64,000 bases of DNA. Source: Pycnopodia helianthoides (lineage: Eukaryota; Echinodermata; Asteroidea; Forcipulatida; Asteriidae). How positions within the stretch are numbered: position 1 is the stretch's first letter; every line of letters begins with the position of its first letter. Under the pieces are notes generated by a model. The model searched no databases. It saw only the letters and a program-made list of their open reading frames with translations, and was not told the origin of the DNA. The position numbers and the translations under genes are program-made. The stretch spans positions 8,274,094 to 8,338,093 of the forward strand of contig CM063255.1 of NCBI GenBank assembly GCA_032158295.1, in the 5' to 3' direction. Below, piece by piece: positions 11,993 through 22,369 of this stretch.

Positions 11993-12269
11993 AAGTGGTT
12001 AGACTGCCGGACTTGCAATCAACAAGGTTTTGGGTTCGAATCCTACTATTAAGCTAACCTACGCTGGTTCAACAATGACTAGAATAAGTATTGTCGTCTT
12101 GTTACGGAATCACTACTTCTTGACTTGTAGCTGTACAATTCATAATCATAGACATCAAACCAATGTTTGTATGAGAGAGATAGGACTGTTGCCAACTTGG
12201 TGTTTAAATCCCCTTGTGGAAGTTTGCCGAGTTCCCTTGACGGGATGATCAACTAAACAAACAAACAAC
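11993..12269 (+). mobile_element. tRNA-derived SINE with CAAA tail
   Basis: The head resembles a tRNA: GGCCGTGGTCAAGTGGTTAG supplies an A-box (TGGTCAAGTGG) and GGTTCGAATCC at 12033-12043 is a canonical B-box. A non-tRNA body follows and ends in CCCTTGTGGAAGTTTGCC and then (CAAA)3. Such A/B boxes form an internal RNA polymerase III promoter in SINEs. The cloverleaf is not intact, so it is not a functional tRNA gene. An autonomous LINE partner is not visible here. Confidence 0.8.
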
Positions 12270-12545
12270 GGACAGAAACCGATGAGCCCAAAATCACTGA
12301 CAACTTAGTGATAAATAAGGACCCTGCCCTGTGGCTGCAAGTATATATTTAGACTAAACCAATAACATCGGCATAAACCCTCCGGTCATCGCGGACTAGG
12401 GAACAACGTTCCCCCCAAAACAGCCACACAACGAGTAAGCCACGTTCTACATGCAAGAATCGACTTCTGTGGGGAGTGACCTTCCCTTTAGAGTCGTCCA
12501 CTTGTCATGCGAAGCGGTTAAAAGGGATCAAATGAGGGCACCTAA

Positions 12546-12938
12546 GGCCTAAAAAAAAATTGTTGGATTGCCCTTTCACCCAATTTTTTTCTTGGGTCGG
12601 TCGGTCGATTTTTGTGTTATTTTTATTTATTTTTTTGAGATGTCAAAGAATGCCCAAAACACACTGCATAAATATTTCAGAGTGGAGTAGATATGTTTGC
12701 ACTTTGAAATACAAACCTAAAGTGTTAATATGTGTCTGTAATCTATATTTTAAACAAAGGGCAACCGTATTTACCATACTTTTGTAAGCATAAATATTCA
12801 TGAAATCACAATTCTGAGGTGAAAAAAGGGAAAAACCACAACAAAAATATAAACAAATATAAAAAAAAACCGCGACCGAGATTTTGCTACTTTTACGGTC
12901 GGTCGGGAAAGGGCAATCTAACATTTTTTTTAAAGCCT
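12546..12938. mobile_element. MITE family K (393 bp)
   Basis: The terminal inverted repeats share TTGGATTGCCCTTTC on the left and GAAAGGGCAATCTAAC on the right. Each is preceded or followed by a poly-A or poly-T and GGC(C)T, and GGTCGGTCGG lies inside each end. Because the ends are inverted, frames starting MLDCPF occur on both strands (from 12560 forward and 12924 reverse). These are artefacts of the terminal repeats, not genes. Confidence 0.85.
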
Positions 12939-12948
12939 AATCTCACTG

Positions 12949-12985
12949 CTCAACATCGTGATCAATAATTGATCACGATGCTGAG
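12949..12985. repeat. 18-bp-arm hairpin
   Basis: CTCAACATCGTGATCAAT is followed immediately by AATTGATCACGATGCTGAG. This gives an almost perfect palindrome with virtually no loop. It lies 10 bases outside the family K MITE. Confidence 0.8.
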
Positions 12986-13570
12986 TATTCAACATAGCAT
13001 ATTTCATTTTTTGACAACATGAACAGCTGCATTTAACTCAATATAGGACGGTATCAATAGGATCGGCCTCACACAAAGAGGCATGTAACACAACCTGCAA
13101 AGAACACATCAATTGAAAATTGATATAACCCAATTTCAAAGTAATAAATCAATTATTTGAATTACGGGCTGTAAACGTACCCGCCCATCTTTAAGACGCG
13201 TATTTTGGTTGACATACACGCCACTGGTTCCATATGTTTAACACATGGTTTGATTAAACTACTGTATGATGACCATAGGGGATGCTGTTGAGTGACTAGT
13301 AATTGCGCACGAGGAAACTGGCTTTGAAATTGTCTGTGGTTGCTTTTATTGACAGCCCTTCAGTCGTGAGCATGTACTTTTCACGGGTTTATCAGTCTCC
13401 TGAAGACTACTGGTTTGAATGAAAAATGCCCTTCCAAACTGCATTACATTGCCTCTCCTTTGATTAGACCTATGGGTATACGGATGTACCTCGTGTAGGT
13501 GGCATTATAGTTATGCAGATTGAAGCCCCTTCTGCATCAAAATGACCACTCAGTCTTAGACAGGAAGAAA
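12986..13570. other. No feature seen
   Basis: Unique-looking sequence. Nothing recognisable on either strand. Confidence 0.45.
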
Positions 13571-14115
13571 CGAAAACGAGTCAGTGTGACCCTGTTTCTG
13601 TCTTAAAACGACCAACTATGAGTCATAATGACATTGATGCTGAGACGGATACCGGGTCAGTGTGACCCTGTTTCTGTCTTAAAACGACCAGCATCGAGTC
13701 ATGAAGACAATACTGATACGGAAACGGGTCAGTTTGACCCTGTTTTCTGTCTCAAAACGACCAACTATATGAGCCTTAAAGACATTAATGAGACGGATAC
13801 CGGGTCAGTTTGACCCTGTTTTCTGTCTCAAAACGACCAACTGTGAGTCTTAAAGACAATACTGAGACGGATACCGGGTCAGTGCGACCCTGTTTCTGCA
13901 ACATCACATCACTAATTACAATGAGTAATAAAGACATTTTTACTGAGACAGATACCGTGTCAGCACTGTTTCTGCAAAACAACGTCCAACAATGAGTCAT
14001 TAAAAACATTACTGGTACGGAAACGGGTCAGTGTGACCCTGTTTCTGCATCAAATCGACCAACTATGAGTCTTAAAGACATTACTGAGACCGGTACCGGG
14101 TCGGTGTGTCTCTCC
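13571..14115. repeat. 74-bp minisatellite with GGGTCAnnnTGACCC palindromes
   Basis: Eight units have starts of the palindrome core at 13578, 13654, 13726, 13802, 13876, 13957, 14025 and 14098, so the period varies from 68 to 81. Each unit has GGGTCAGTGTGACCCTG or a close variant, then TTTCTG.C..AAACGACCAAC, TGAGTC.TAAAGACA and ACTGAGACGGATACC. The sixth and eighth units have broken palindromes. Forward and reverse open frames across it are repeat translations. Confidence 0.9.
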
Positions 14116-14744
14116 TCGTGGTCTACATGTGGGTCATAATCAAACTACTGCCACGGTATCTTCATCACTGACTCACAACACGCAGGTCATAGTATACCCG
14201 AAATGGGTGTTGACCTAGATGTGGGTCGGTCCTGCAAACCGGTAAGAGTGCGGTTACGGGCTAGTGTAGTAATATGCTCATTTCAATTATCCAGTGTCAA
14301 TAAAAAATCGACAGGGCATACAAATGTAGGTTGAGAAAATGTATGACAAAGTTGAGCAATGCACTGACTAAATGCTTCACCAATAAAAAAAAATGTATAG
14401 ACATAGACAAACAAACTAATAAAATTGATTAACAATTACGATAAAAATTGCATGAACCAGTGCTACACTTTTGTTTTATTGTCGCTTACAAAAGTAAGTG
14501 TACGTGCCTGAACCACAGTAAAGCTATCCAATGATTTTTTTTTTTTCAAAATTAAGAACAGGCAGCTTTTCCGCGCTCTTTCAGGTCGTCCTCGAAAGCC
14601 ACTTCTGTAAACCACTCGTGGAGAATGCCATGGTTTGCCATTTAAACTAACAAATATTGGTATAGCCCCTCGCAATGCCTGACGAGAAAATGTAACAACA
14701 CATTTCTAAGGCGAGAATTGTGCTTTGCAGCGAGGCAAGAATGC
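14116..14744. other. No feature seen
   Basis: Unique-looking AT-rich DNA. A minus-strand 70-codon frame at 14463-14675 has no recognisable domain. Confidence 0.45.
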
Positions 14745-14960
14745 GTACTGATATCGCCATATCAGTACACCAACGTCGTATCTCCTAAAATAGCACGTAC
14801 GTTACACGCGTGTTCGAAATTGCCAAAACGTCGTATATCGCTTTGAATAGCCCGGATGTACACACATACCAGGTACGCGCCGAGATACTACGTTATTGCA
14901 CGGAGCATTTGCGTGCGAGACACGACGTTTTGGGCAAAACCGAGATACGACGTCTTTGCA
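14745..14960. mobile_element. Small inverted-repeat element with ACGTCGTATCTC ends
   Basis: Left ACGTCGTATCTC (about 14773) is inverted at right as GAGATACGACGT (about 14942-14953). Inner copies (CAAAACGTCGTATATC and ACGACGTTTTGGG) are inverted too. A separate hairpin, GTACTGATATCGCCATATCAGTAC-like, lies just outside at 14745-14768. I infer a MITE of about 180 bp. Confidence 0.6.
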
Positions 14961-15734
14961 CTATGAACGACGCGACGGTATGTGGAGTTGGCATTTGGTA
15001 CTCTACATGTGGCATGGTGGAACCACCTCCCCCCACTTTAACCCCACCCCCCCCGCCCCCACATTTTGTCTTCGTTATGTTCTGGGAATCTCAGGGATTC
15101 TTTAGAGAATATTCGGGGGGGGGGGGCGGCTTCTTTACAAGAGGGTGACTAATATATTAGGACAACATTTTTGGAAGGGGGGGGGGGAACACCGTAGACA
15201 AACTAATGTTATGCATGAACACGCGGTATTTGACCTATTTCTTACCCCCCCCCCTCCCTCGCACTCTCTCTTTTGTATGATACATCATTGCATCAAACAT
15301 TGCCCGAACAACATTTTTCCCCCGTTTACATCTGGGAATTCCATCCAAACAGAATGGGACCTCGTGCTCCAATTCTTGTCACAATCTGAAAATTATCTCG
15401 CGTAATCGATCCAGTGAATGTAGTTTTGGTCTGTTGCAGTGTTCTGCCGCAGTCATAGAGATGGAAAACAATTTTCTAGATTTGAAATCGATCCGGAGGC
15501 AGCGCACCGAAAGATGAACACAGTACCTCAAAACGGACACGTATTTGTTGGACAAAGTCAATTTTTTTTTTGCTGCATGCAGTGCTCATCATTTACCGCA
15601 ATTTCATTTGCAACTCTATTTTTAAGAATAACAAATCACGGTTAATGCTAATGTTGTTAAACGTACCAAGGCAACAAATTAACCCCCGTACCTACAGCCA
15701 TTAAGTACGGCCAATCTGAGTAACAATGGGAAAA
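14961..15734. other. G/C homopolymer-rich unique DNA
   Basis: It contains G runs of 12 (15115-15126) and 11 (15177-15187) bases and C runs near 15047 and 15246. Two similar segments carry ACATTTTG or ACATTTTT followed by a G run. No gene is recognised. Confidence 0.5.
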
Positions 15735-16200
15735 CAATGGTGCGTCGGACACAATGCATGACGTGTCGGACACAATGGGTGGAACATTAATTGTATGTCG
15801 GACATAACGGTCTGTTGGATATACTTGGCCTAGTTAGCCTATATTGTGGGGTACAGTTCTTAGGTACAGAGAGTACTTGTAGGGTTTTCTTACATTGTGG
15901 GGTGAAGCCCACAACTACATACAAATAAATATTTAAAAAAGGGACGTGTTGAACCAACTGCCTGCCCATGTCTGGTCTGTCTGACAAAATGGTTGGTCAG
16001 ATAAAATATCATGTCGAACATAATGGTATGTCGATCATAATGAGTGGAACGCAATGGTATGTCAGACATAATAATGGTTGGAAAATGTTCTGTCGGACAA
16101 AATGGTTGGTCAGACATAATGGTATGTCGATCATAATAAGTTGAACATAATGTGTTGTCGGGCATAACTGTCTATCAGACTTAATGGTCCGCCGGATATG
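15735..16200. repeat. Minisatellite, 'ATGTCGGACATAATGGT' units, interrupted
   Basis: Units of about 17-20 bp read (T/G)GT(A/C)TGTCGGACA(C/T)AATG. They occupy about 15735-15830 and 15970-16195. Between them is a block of about 140 bp without repeats (TTGGCCTAGTTAGCC to CCAACTGCCTGCCC). Many units contain GTCNGACA or TCGATCATA. Confidence 0.8.
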
Positions 16201-17338
16201 GTTTGTAACATGTGTTTAACTTAATCATTTATCCATTTATCATATAGCCCCTTCAAGAACGTTCAGTGGAATGTTTTGTATCGTTGGACCAAGGACTTCA
16301 AATCTACGTAACGTACCTTCCAAAAGTTAATTTTCATAAATGTCAACTTAAGTGTACACAATAAAGGGCGCTCTTCAGAATTCCAAATGGAACATACTGC
16401 ACAATGGGGGAAATTTGCACTCCATTTTTATGACATTATTTCCAGTAGAATGTGCTTATTTGATAGGGGTTCCCATTAAACAGCGTAAAAGGTATTCCAA
16501 GTACAGCAAAAAATCCCAATTGTTCCAATGTCCCAAGTATATTTTCCTTTATACCATACGAGCTGAAATGCCCTGCATGTCGACAAAATAACTATGATGG
16601 ATTAGTAATTACGGATTTAAGCTGACAGATTTAATCCTCGATTGGCCAATCAGACGCCTAGTTGTACGTGTACTATTGCTTCAGAAGACAGAGGGGGTAA
16701 AAGCCAAGTAGGTTGGTATATAATCTCCATAAATCGCGTTAGTGGCATAAAAATAAAAAAAAATTGCAGGGGAAAATCTCGTATTTATAAATGAGATTTC
16801 CGTGGGGAAAAAACAAATAAATTTCGCGGCAGCTTACGTGTTTTCCTTCACATAACGCGACGCCCTGTAACCCTGTAAACTTCTAGGCCACACGTCGCTG
16901 ATTCAATTTCGCTTAATACCATCTTCCCACCTGGCTTTTAGAATGTGTGAGATGCCACACCGTTGTATCCCCACGGCCTGACACATTTTTCCCCCCTCAA
17001 CATCACGGCGAAGGGGGGGGGGGGTTCTCGGCGACTGCCGGCATGCATGCTCCACTGACAACTTGGGTAATTAAGGAAATATATCATGTGTGAAGGACCG
17101 TGTTTTACTCGATGGGCATTAGTCGTGCAGGGAGTCTACATAATACCCGGGTATGTCACTTTCCTCGGCATGTTCTGCCCGGGCGGGACAATTTATTTTG
17201 CCGTCGATATCGTCTCCTTTTTGAAGAAGAAGGAAAGGTCGATTCTGATTATTTCTCTTCTTTAATGTCTCCCTCTTCTGGTTATTCACGGCACATGCGC
17301 CTCCAATAAATGTGTCTTTGACACGGCTTGCATTCTGG
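16201..17338. other. No gene seen
   Basis: The stretch is unique-looking apart from a 12-base G run (17013-17024). Short frames at 16352-16591 and 17100-17309 lack recognisable motifs. Confidence 0.45.
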
Positions 17339-17703
17339 TATGGGTGGGTATACTATGTGATGTGTGAAGGTATGGGTGGGTATACTATGTGATGTGTGAA
17401 GTATGGTGGGTATATATGTGATGTGTGAAGGATGGCTGGGTATACTATGTGATGTGTGAAGGTATGGGTGGGTATACTATGTGATGTGTGAAGGTATGGT
17501 GGGTATACTATGTGATGTGTGAAGGATGGTGGTATACTATGTGATGTGGTGGTATGGCTGGTATACTATGTGATGTGAGAGTATGTGTGGTATACTATGT
17601 GAGTGTGAAGGTATGGCTGTGTATATACTATGTGATGCGTGAAGTATGGCTGGTATACTATGTGATGCGTGAAGGTAGGGCTGGGTATACTATGTGATGC
17701 GTG
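17339..17703. repeat. 32-bp minisatellite, 12 units
   Basis: Twelve units of 27-34 bp read TATGG(G/C)TGGGTATACTATG + TGATGTGTGAAGG with small deletions. The last four units share the variant GATGCGTG. This suggests local homogenisation at the right side of the array. Confidence 0.92.
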
Positions 17704-17951
17704 GGTACGTTGGGACGTGCTTGGAAACCACCCCTTCATCTTTGAAAAACACTTCTTTTTTGGGGGAGGGAATCATTAACTCACGGCGATGATCAGATAT
17801 AAAACACATTTTAATTAATCTCAAAACGTTCCCGCGTCTGAATTGCTGTACCCCCTTCAACAACAATTATCTACAAATCCAATTTAATATCTTTCGAGAC
17901 TTTTCAACGGACAGTGTTTATGCGAAGTGCAGTGCGGTGCAACAACACTGT
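17704..17951. other. No feature seen
   Basis: Unique-looking sequence between the 32-bp minisatellite and the MITE at 17952. Confidence 0.4.
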
Positions 17952-18102
17952 GGCCGTTTTCGAAACCACGGTTTTCGGCTTGGGCTCCGGCTAAGGTCCG
18001 ATCAGTTGTTTTAAAAACGTGTGCTTTCGGTTCGGGGCTTCAAACAGACGGACGGGGCATAAGCCGGAGGCGAAGCCCTCAACCATGATTTCGAAAAGGG
18101 CC
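17952..18102. mobile_element. Short MITE with GGCC(G/C)TTTTCGAAA ends
   Basis: The left end GGCCGTTTTCGAAACCACGG and right end CCATGATTTCGAAAAGGGCC are inverted repeats. Each is followed internally by GGCTT(G/C)GGCTCCGGC or its complement. It is about 151 bp long and its architecture resembles the element at 9566. Confidence 0.8.
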
Positions 18103-19440
18103 TTTGACACACAGCACGACAAAACAAAGCTTTCAGTCCGAGAAAGTGAACTAAAAGTATCACTATGGCATGCTCGCAGATTAGTTTTCATGGCAACGGG
18201 TCTCAAAAGAATACTAAACAATGGAATAGTGTATATACAAACTTCCGAATAGCATAGTAAGTCATCACGGTCAGATTATGAGCTAACCCGTAGCGCAACT
18301 TGATACTTTAATTTGGGGGTGGGGCAGGCGGGAGGGGGAGGCAAGTATACTATTTCGATGGCTTTACACTTTAAAAGCAAGAGGATAACAATTTTCAAGA
18401 AGTTCAAAGCACACGTCTACATTCCTCTGTTGTTTGTACAAGGTGGGGAACTTTAAACTATACATTTATGCTTTTTGGTAAAAAATAGTCTTATCATGAA
18501 CGAAAGAAAATTTTGAATGTGAAGACCAACCAAATTTGTATTCAAGTTTGGAAACCTTTTCGACTGGATATGAGGATGCGAGAGCGGTGAAAGGGTTCTG
18601 ATCAGCGGGTCTTCAGCCACCCTTCCCTTGTTACGCCATTGTGAGACGAAGGCAATGTCCCCAATATGCCGTTTCTTATGAGAGTTGCACAATAGCTTTC
18701 ACATAAACGTAAACCGTTATTTCTATGATTTCTCGACAGCATGACCACCTGACCCCTTCGTGGTTGTTTTCCCCAGGTTGGTCGTTACGGTGCGTCCGTT
18801 CAAAACTGGCAGCTCGGAATAAAAGTGCCCCTCCAAAAAACCAATCAAGTATATAAAAGCTAATTATACCAATATCTTAGGAATTACCGACGTATGACGT
18901 ATACACTCAGACGTACACGTGATTAGCAATAAAAGAATAAATCTTGTTTGCTCGCAGTTAGGACACGAAACGGCGCCCATATGTCATGCAGTCCCGGACA
19001 AAAAAAAATCTACAGGGGTTTTAAGATCAGCTTGAGCGTAACACACTAATCTTGTATGACTTGATGTAGCCATAAGCCCGCGACCTTGTCAAGTTTGAAT
19101 GAATTACTGCAGATAAGTTGCTTTATTTACGCGCCGCTGATATGCATTTTGTGAGGTTTTAAGAGCTCGCTTCCGAAGACAGGGATATTGTTAGTGACAT
19201 TTTATTAAGGCGAGTAACCTCGGACCTACATGTTAATGGGAACAGGGGTGGATTAAAATACGCATTTTCCACCGTGAAGCAGATTTCCCCCTTGAAGCAG
19301 ATAAGGCAATGGTGATTGCATTTAGAAAGAGTTGCCCTTAAGAATACAATCTAAATTTTACCGCACGAAAACCAAACCAAATTAAAACCAAACTTTCTGC
19401 GGTACTCGCTGTTACAAACATGATTTGAACTGGCCTCTCT
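18103..19440. other. No gene seen
   Basis: Unique-looking sequence. No recognisable protein, repeat family or RNA gene was seen. Confidence 0.45.
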
Positions 19441-19515
19441 TCAACGCGAACGCAGTTGAGACGTCTGCTCTTGAATGCAGGGGTCGTGGGTTCGCATCCC
19501 ACCCGCTGGACTCGA
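19441..19515 (+). mobile_element. tRNA-like SINE fragment
   Basis: GGTTCGCATCC at 19489-19499 is a good B-box. Upstream are CAGTTGAGACGTCTGCTC and TTGAATGCAGGGGTCGTGG, which look like the D-arm to variable-loop part of a tRNA-derived head. The acceptor stem does not close, so this is read as a SINE head remnant and not a functional tRNA gene. Confidence 0.55.
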
Positions 19516-19713
19516 AAAGCACCGAGTACAACGTGCTTGACACACATCGGTATAATGGTAACCATATTAAACAAAAAAAATCTTCATTTGAATAAGTATG
19601 GAATATAAGTATTGGTAAATCACAGTCAATCAATAAACAAGTTTGGGGAAAATACAGGCTTGGGGAAATTGCTTGTATTGTTTCGCCAAAAGCCCTTTTG
19701 AATCTAAGTAAAC

Positions 19714-19828
<115 letters not shown>

Positions 19829-19841
19829 TGTAGGGTAGATG

Positions 19842-19880
19842 GCCTTAGCTTTCGATCCAAACCGGACCTTCGTCAGAGGC
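19842..19880 (-). ncRNA. Hammerhead-ribozyme-like motif in Penelope 3' end
   Basis: On the minus strand the order is: GCCT (19880-19877), CTGACGA (19876-19870), A, GGTCC (19868-19864), loop, GGATC (19858-19854), GAAA (19853-19850), GC, TA (19847-19846), AGGC (19845-19842). GGTCC/GGATC can form stem II with one G-U pair. GCCT/AGGC can form stem I, and TA fits the UH cleavage position. Stem III is virtually absent, so activity as a monomer is uncertain. The boxes match the hammerhead core CUGANGA...GAAA. Cleavage is inferred, not shown. Confidence 0.65.
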
Positions 19881-20242
19881 AAAAACAAGCACAAACGAAA
19901 ACATATCCATTTATAGCAAAAAAGAGAGGCAAAGAACAATGGGATGGTATCCAGAAAAAGGAGGGAAAATTATAGCCAATCAGTGTTATTAGTTTACAAA
20001 CAATGGGGCGGTCAAGAGCCAATGAGAGTTATGTGGTGGGGACAAAAGGATGGTCAGTGAAAGGGAGGATTACTGGACCAGGCGGGAGACATGAAAGGAC
20101 AAGATTAAGGGGCACGAGGCATTGGGTAAAATGCAATTAACAATAGGGAACAGGACCAAAGTATATACAGCAATGTGAAAGGGAGGTAATTATAGAACAA
20201 CAAGTCTGTGGAGAGAAGGGGTTATTAGGAAAAGAACAGGTC

Positions 20243-20530
20243 GATCTCCAAAAAACTTGTCGAGAAAAAGAACGGTAACAGTTAGCCAGTGGAGAAAATA
20301 TGATTTTTAAAACAACTTAAGAATGGAAAACAAATCAATCATTGAAAGAACAGGTTATTACCAGTAATTGTATTTATATTACACAGAATGATCTCCAAAA
20401 AACTTGTCGAGAAAAAGAACGGTAACAGTTAGCCAGTGGAGAAAATATGATTTTTAAAACAACTTAAGAATGGAAAACAAATCAATCATTGAAAGAACAG
20501 GTTATTACCAGTAATTGTATTTATATTACA
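20243..20530. repeat. Tandem 141-bp duplication in Penelope 3' region
   Basis: Bases 20243-20383 and 20390-20530 are the same 141-bp sequence as far as I can read. Both begin GATCTCCAAAAAACTTGTCG and end TTTATATTACA, separated by CAGAAT. The near identity implies a recent duplication in the untranslated region downstream of the endonuclease frame. Confidence 0.92.
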
Positions 20531-20566
20531 TAAAATAAATAAGTAAGCAGTAAATGAAGTGGGAAT

Positions 20567-21139
20567 TTATTTGACACCGGTGTTGATGTTAAGTCCAAAG
20601 GGTTGGACTGTCTTAAGTTGGTGAATCCAATGCGATTCTCTGAGTTTGCGGTGTGTGTCATCACCATTGCAAGCCTCAATCACCATAAGTTCAACATCTT
20701 TGACGTTGTGATTGGGGCTGTTGAAGTGGATGGAGACGGGGTACTGTTTCTTGGTCTTTATGGACGAGACATGGTTCGCAAAGCGAAGACTGAGTTTGGT
20801 CTTAGTCTCTCCCACATATTGTAGTCCACATTTCTTACATGATATAACATAGACTACATTAGGTGTGCTACATTGGGAGTCGGTCTTGATGTTGTAAGAA
20901 GAGCCAGTGCTATGACTCTTTACTTTAAGTGCCGGTTTGATGTAGAGACATGTTCTACACTTGGAGCGGGTACATTTGTGACAACCTAGTATTTCTGTTA
21001 TGGGTGGTGTTTGGCATGTACCTGGTGGGAGTTTAGCCCTGACTAGGATGTCTCCCAGGTTTTTAGGGCGGCGGAATGCAACCATGGGGGGCTCAGGGAT
21101 TGCTGAGCATAACCTGTTAGAGGAGTGAAGTATATTCAT
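20567..21139 (-). CDS. Penelope-type GIY-YIG endonuclease domain (truncated polyprotein tail)
   Basis: The 190-residue frame is the C-terminal part of a Penelope-like element polyprotein, which nicks target DNA during retrotransposition. A linker (FRRPKNLGDILVRAKL, residues 22-37) is followed by a cysteine knot C53-C56-C61-C64. Then comes the GIY-YIG fold: YVI at 97-99, YVG at 108-110, the catalytic-type arginine R119 in LRFANH, and glutamate E168 in LRESHWI. The frame ends PFGLNINTGVK. The methionine start is only a convenience: the frame stays open 12 codons further upstream (LPKLSSILNNN) into the TA repeat at about 21176. This fits 5' truncation of a longer protein. The visible key residues look intact and there is no internal stop, so the copy may be young. 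There is no reverse transcriptase, and expression is doubtful. Confidence 0.88.
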   Translation of the reverse strand: MNILHSSNRLCSAIPEPPMVAFRRPKNLGDILVRAKLPPGTCQTPPITEILGCHKCTRSKCRTCLYIKPALKVKSHSTGSSYNIKTDSQCSTPNVVYVISCKKCGLQYVGETKTKLSLRFANHVSSIKTKKQYPVSIHFNSPNHNVKDVELMVIEACNGDDTHRKLRESHWIHQLKTVQPFGLNINTGVK

Positions 21140-21175
21140 ATTGTTATTGAGGATTGATGAGAGTTTAGGCAGTTT

Positions 21176-21201
21176 TATATATATATATATATATATATAT
21201 A
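21176..21201. repeat. (TA)n microsatellite at truncation point
   Basis: A run of about 13 TA units lies exactly where the Penelope reading frame loses its 5' part. Confidence 0.95.
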
Positions 21202-22369
21202 AACCTAACTAAGACATTTCCAGTACAGCCACGGGCTATTAATACTAATATTTTTTATTGTTTTTAATATATTTGTAATTCATTTTTCTTGTTATTGCTA
21301 TAACATTTTTTTAAATTTAATTATTTAGTTGGTTTTTGACAGGGTTTCGTGCATGTTCCAATAATATATATCATTTCACTGGCTGCAATCGAAATAAAGC
21401 ATTGCTGATTTGAGGATCTCCAAATGCCTCGAAAGATTTTCAGGCAGAAATATTTCTCTGGAGTATAGCTCTCCTATCAATCGGTATATTCAATGAGCTT
21501 CCAGACTGAAAAAAAAACAACACATCAATTCACTCTTCTTCATTTTTGATGATGCCCAATGCACTACTCTATACCTTTAACGTCAACAAAACATCTTCCC
21601 CACGCGGTGAACTTGTTTGTACACACGATACAAAATAAACCAGGTCAGGACATTTTGCATGAAAACTCCCATGTCAGACAATACGCCACAACGGTACACG
21701 GTGACATGTAACGCAATAGTCATTATGACGAAAGCCCGCAATGTTTTCCCAACGCTGGACTTTTTTGTTGTCCCCACACAGTCTTGTATTTACTTTGTTG
21801 GGCTCGGCTTTCATGATCATGCACTGTTGACTTTGGACACAACCCAAGTACATTACAAAACAAACAACTACAACTAAATACAATGGGGAATTTGTCCACA
21901 CGCATAAATGCTAAGTATAATGTCCGATGTGCTTTGACACTCATTTTGCACTTTAAAAAAATAAAGATTCGTTCCTAACCTTGTACACCCCCATGCCACG
22001 TTTTTTTTTTTAGTTTTTTTTTATCGTCGCTGTTCGCACGAGTCTTAGTAAAAAAAAGAATCGAAAACAAATTGCGAATCTGGCTTGTCTGCAAATTGTT
22101 TATAGACGCATATTAACATTTTCACCAAGTTTCAAGCAAGTCTCGAAGTTGAAATTAGATAATGAGACACAGCCGACTGTCTTTCTTCCGGTCTGCACTT
22201 TCAAAGCACCAATCCTGAAGTTAAAAGTTGGCTACCGCACGCACGAACGAGGAAATGAATTCTTAACTTGAATTTAACTTATTGCTGACGTGCACCTGAC
22301 CATTGTCTGTCCTCATTCATTGACGGATGTGACCTTGCACTAGTGGGGGAACCAGGATTTGATATCGGG
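21202..22369. other. No gene seen
   Basis: AT-rich, unique-looking DNA. Four mutually overlapping frames on both strands at 21583-21944 lack motifs and are treated as chance. Confidence 0.45.

Noticed and set aside
11993..12065. Functional tRNA gene
   Set aside because: A- and B-boxes are good but the acceptor stem does not pair, and a SINE body with a CAAA tail follows.
12560..12924. Pair of small proteins starting with the same residues on opposite strands
   Set aside because: Explained by the terminal inverted repeats of the family K MITE.
13571..14115. CRISPR-like array with regular spacing
   Set aside because: The whole 74-bp unit is repeated, with no unique spacers, and the sequence is eukaryotic in character.
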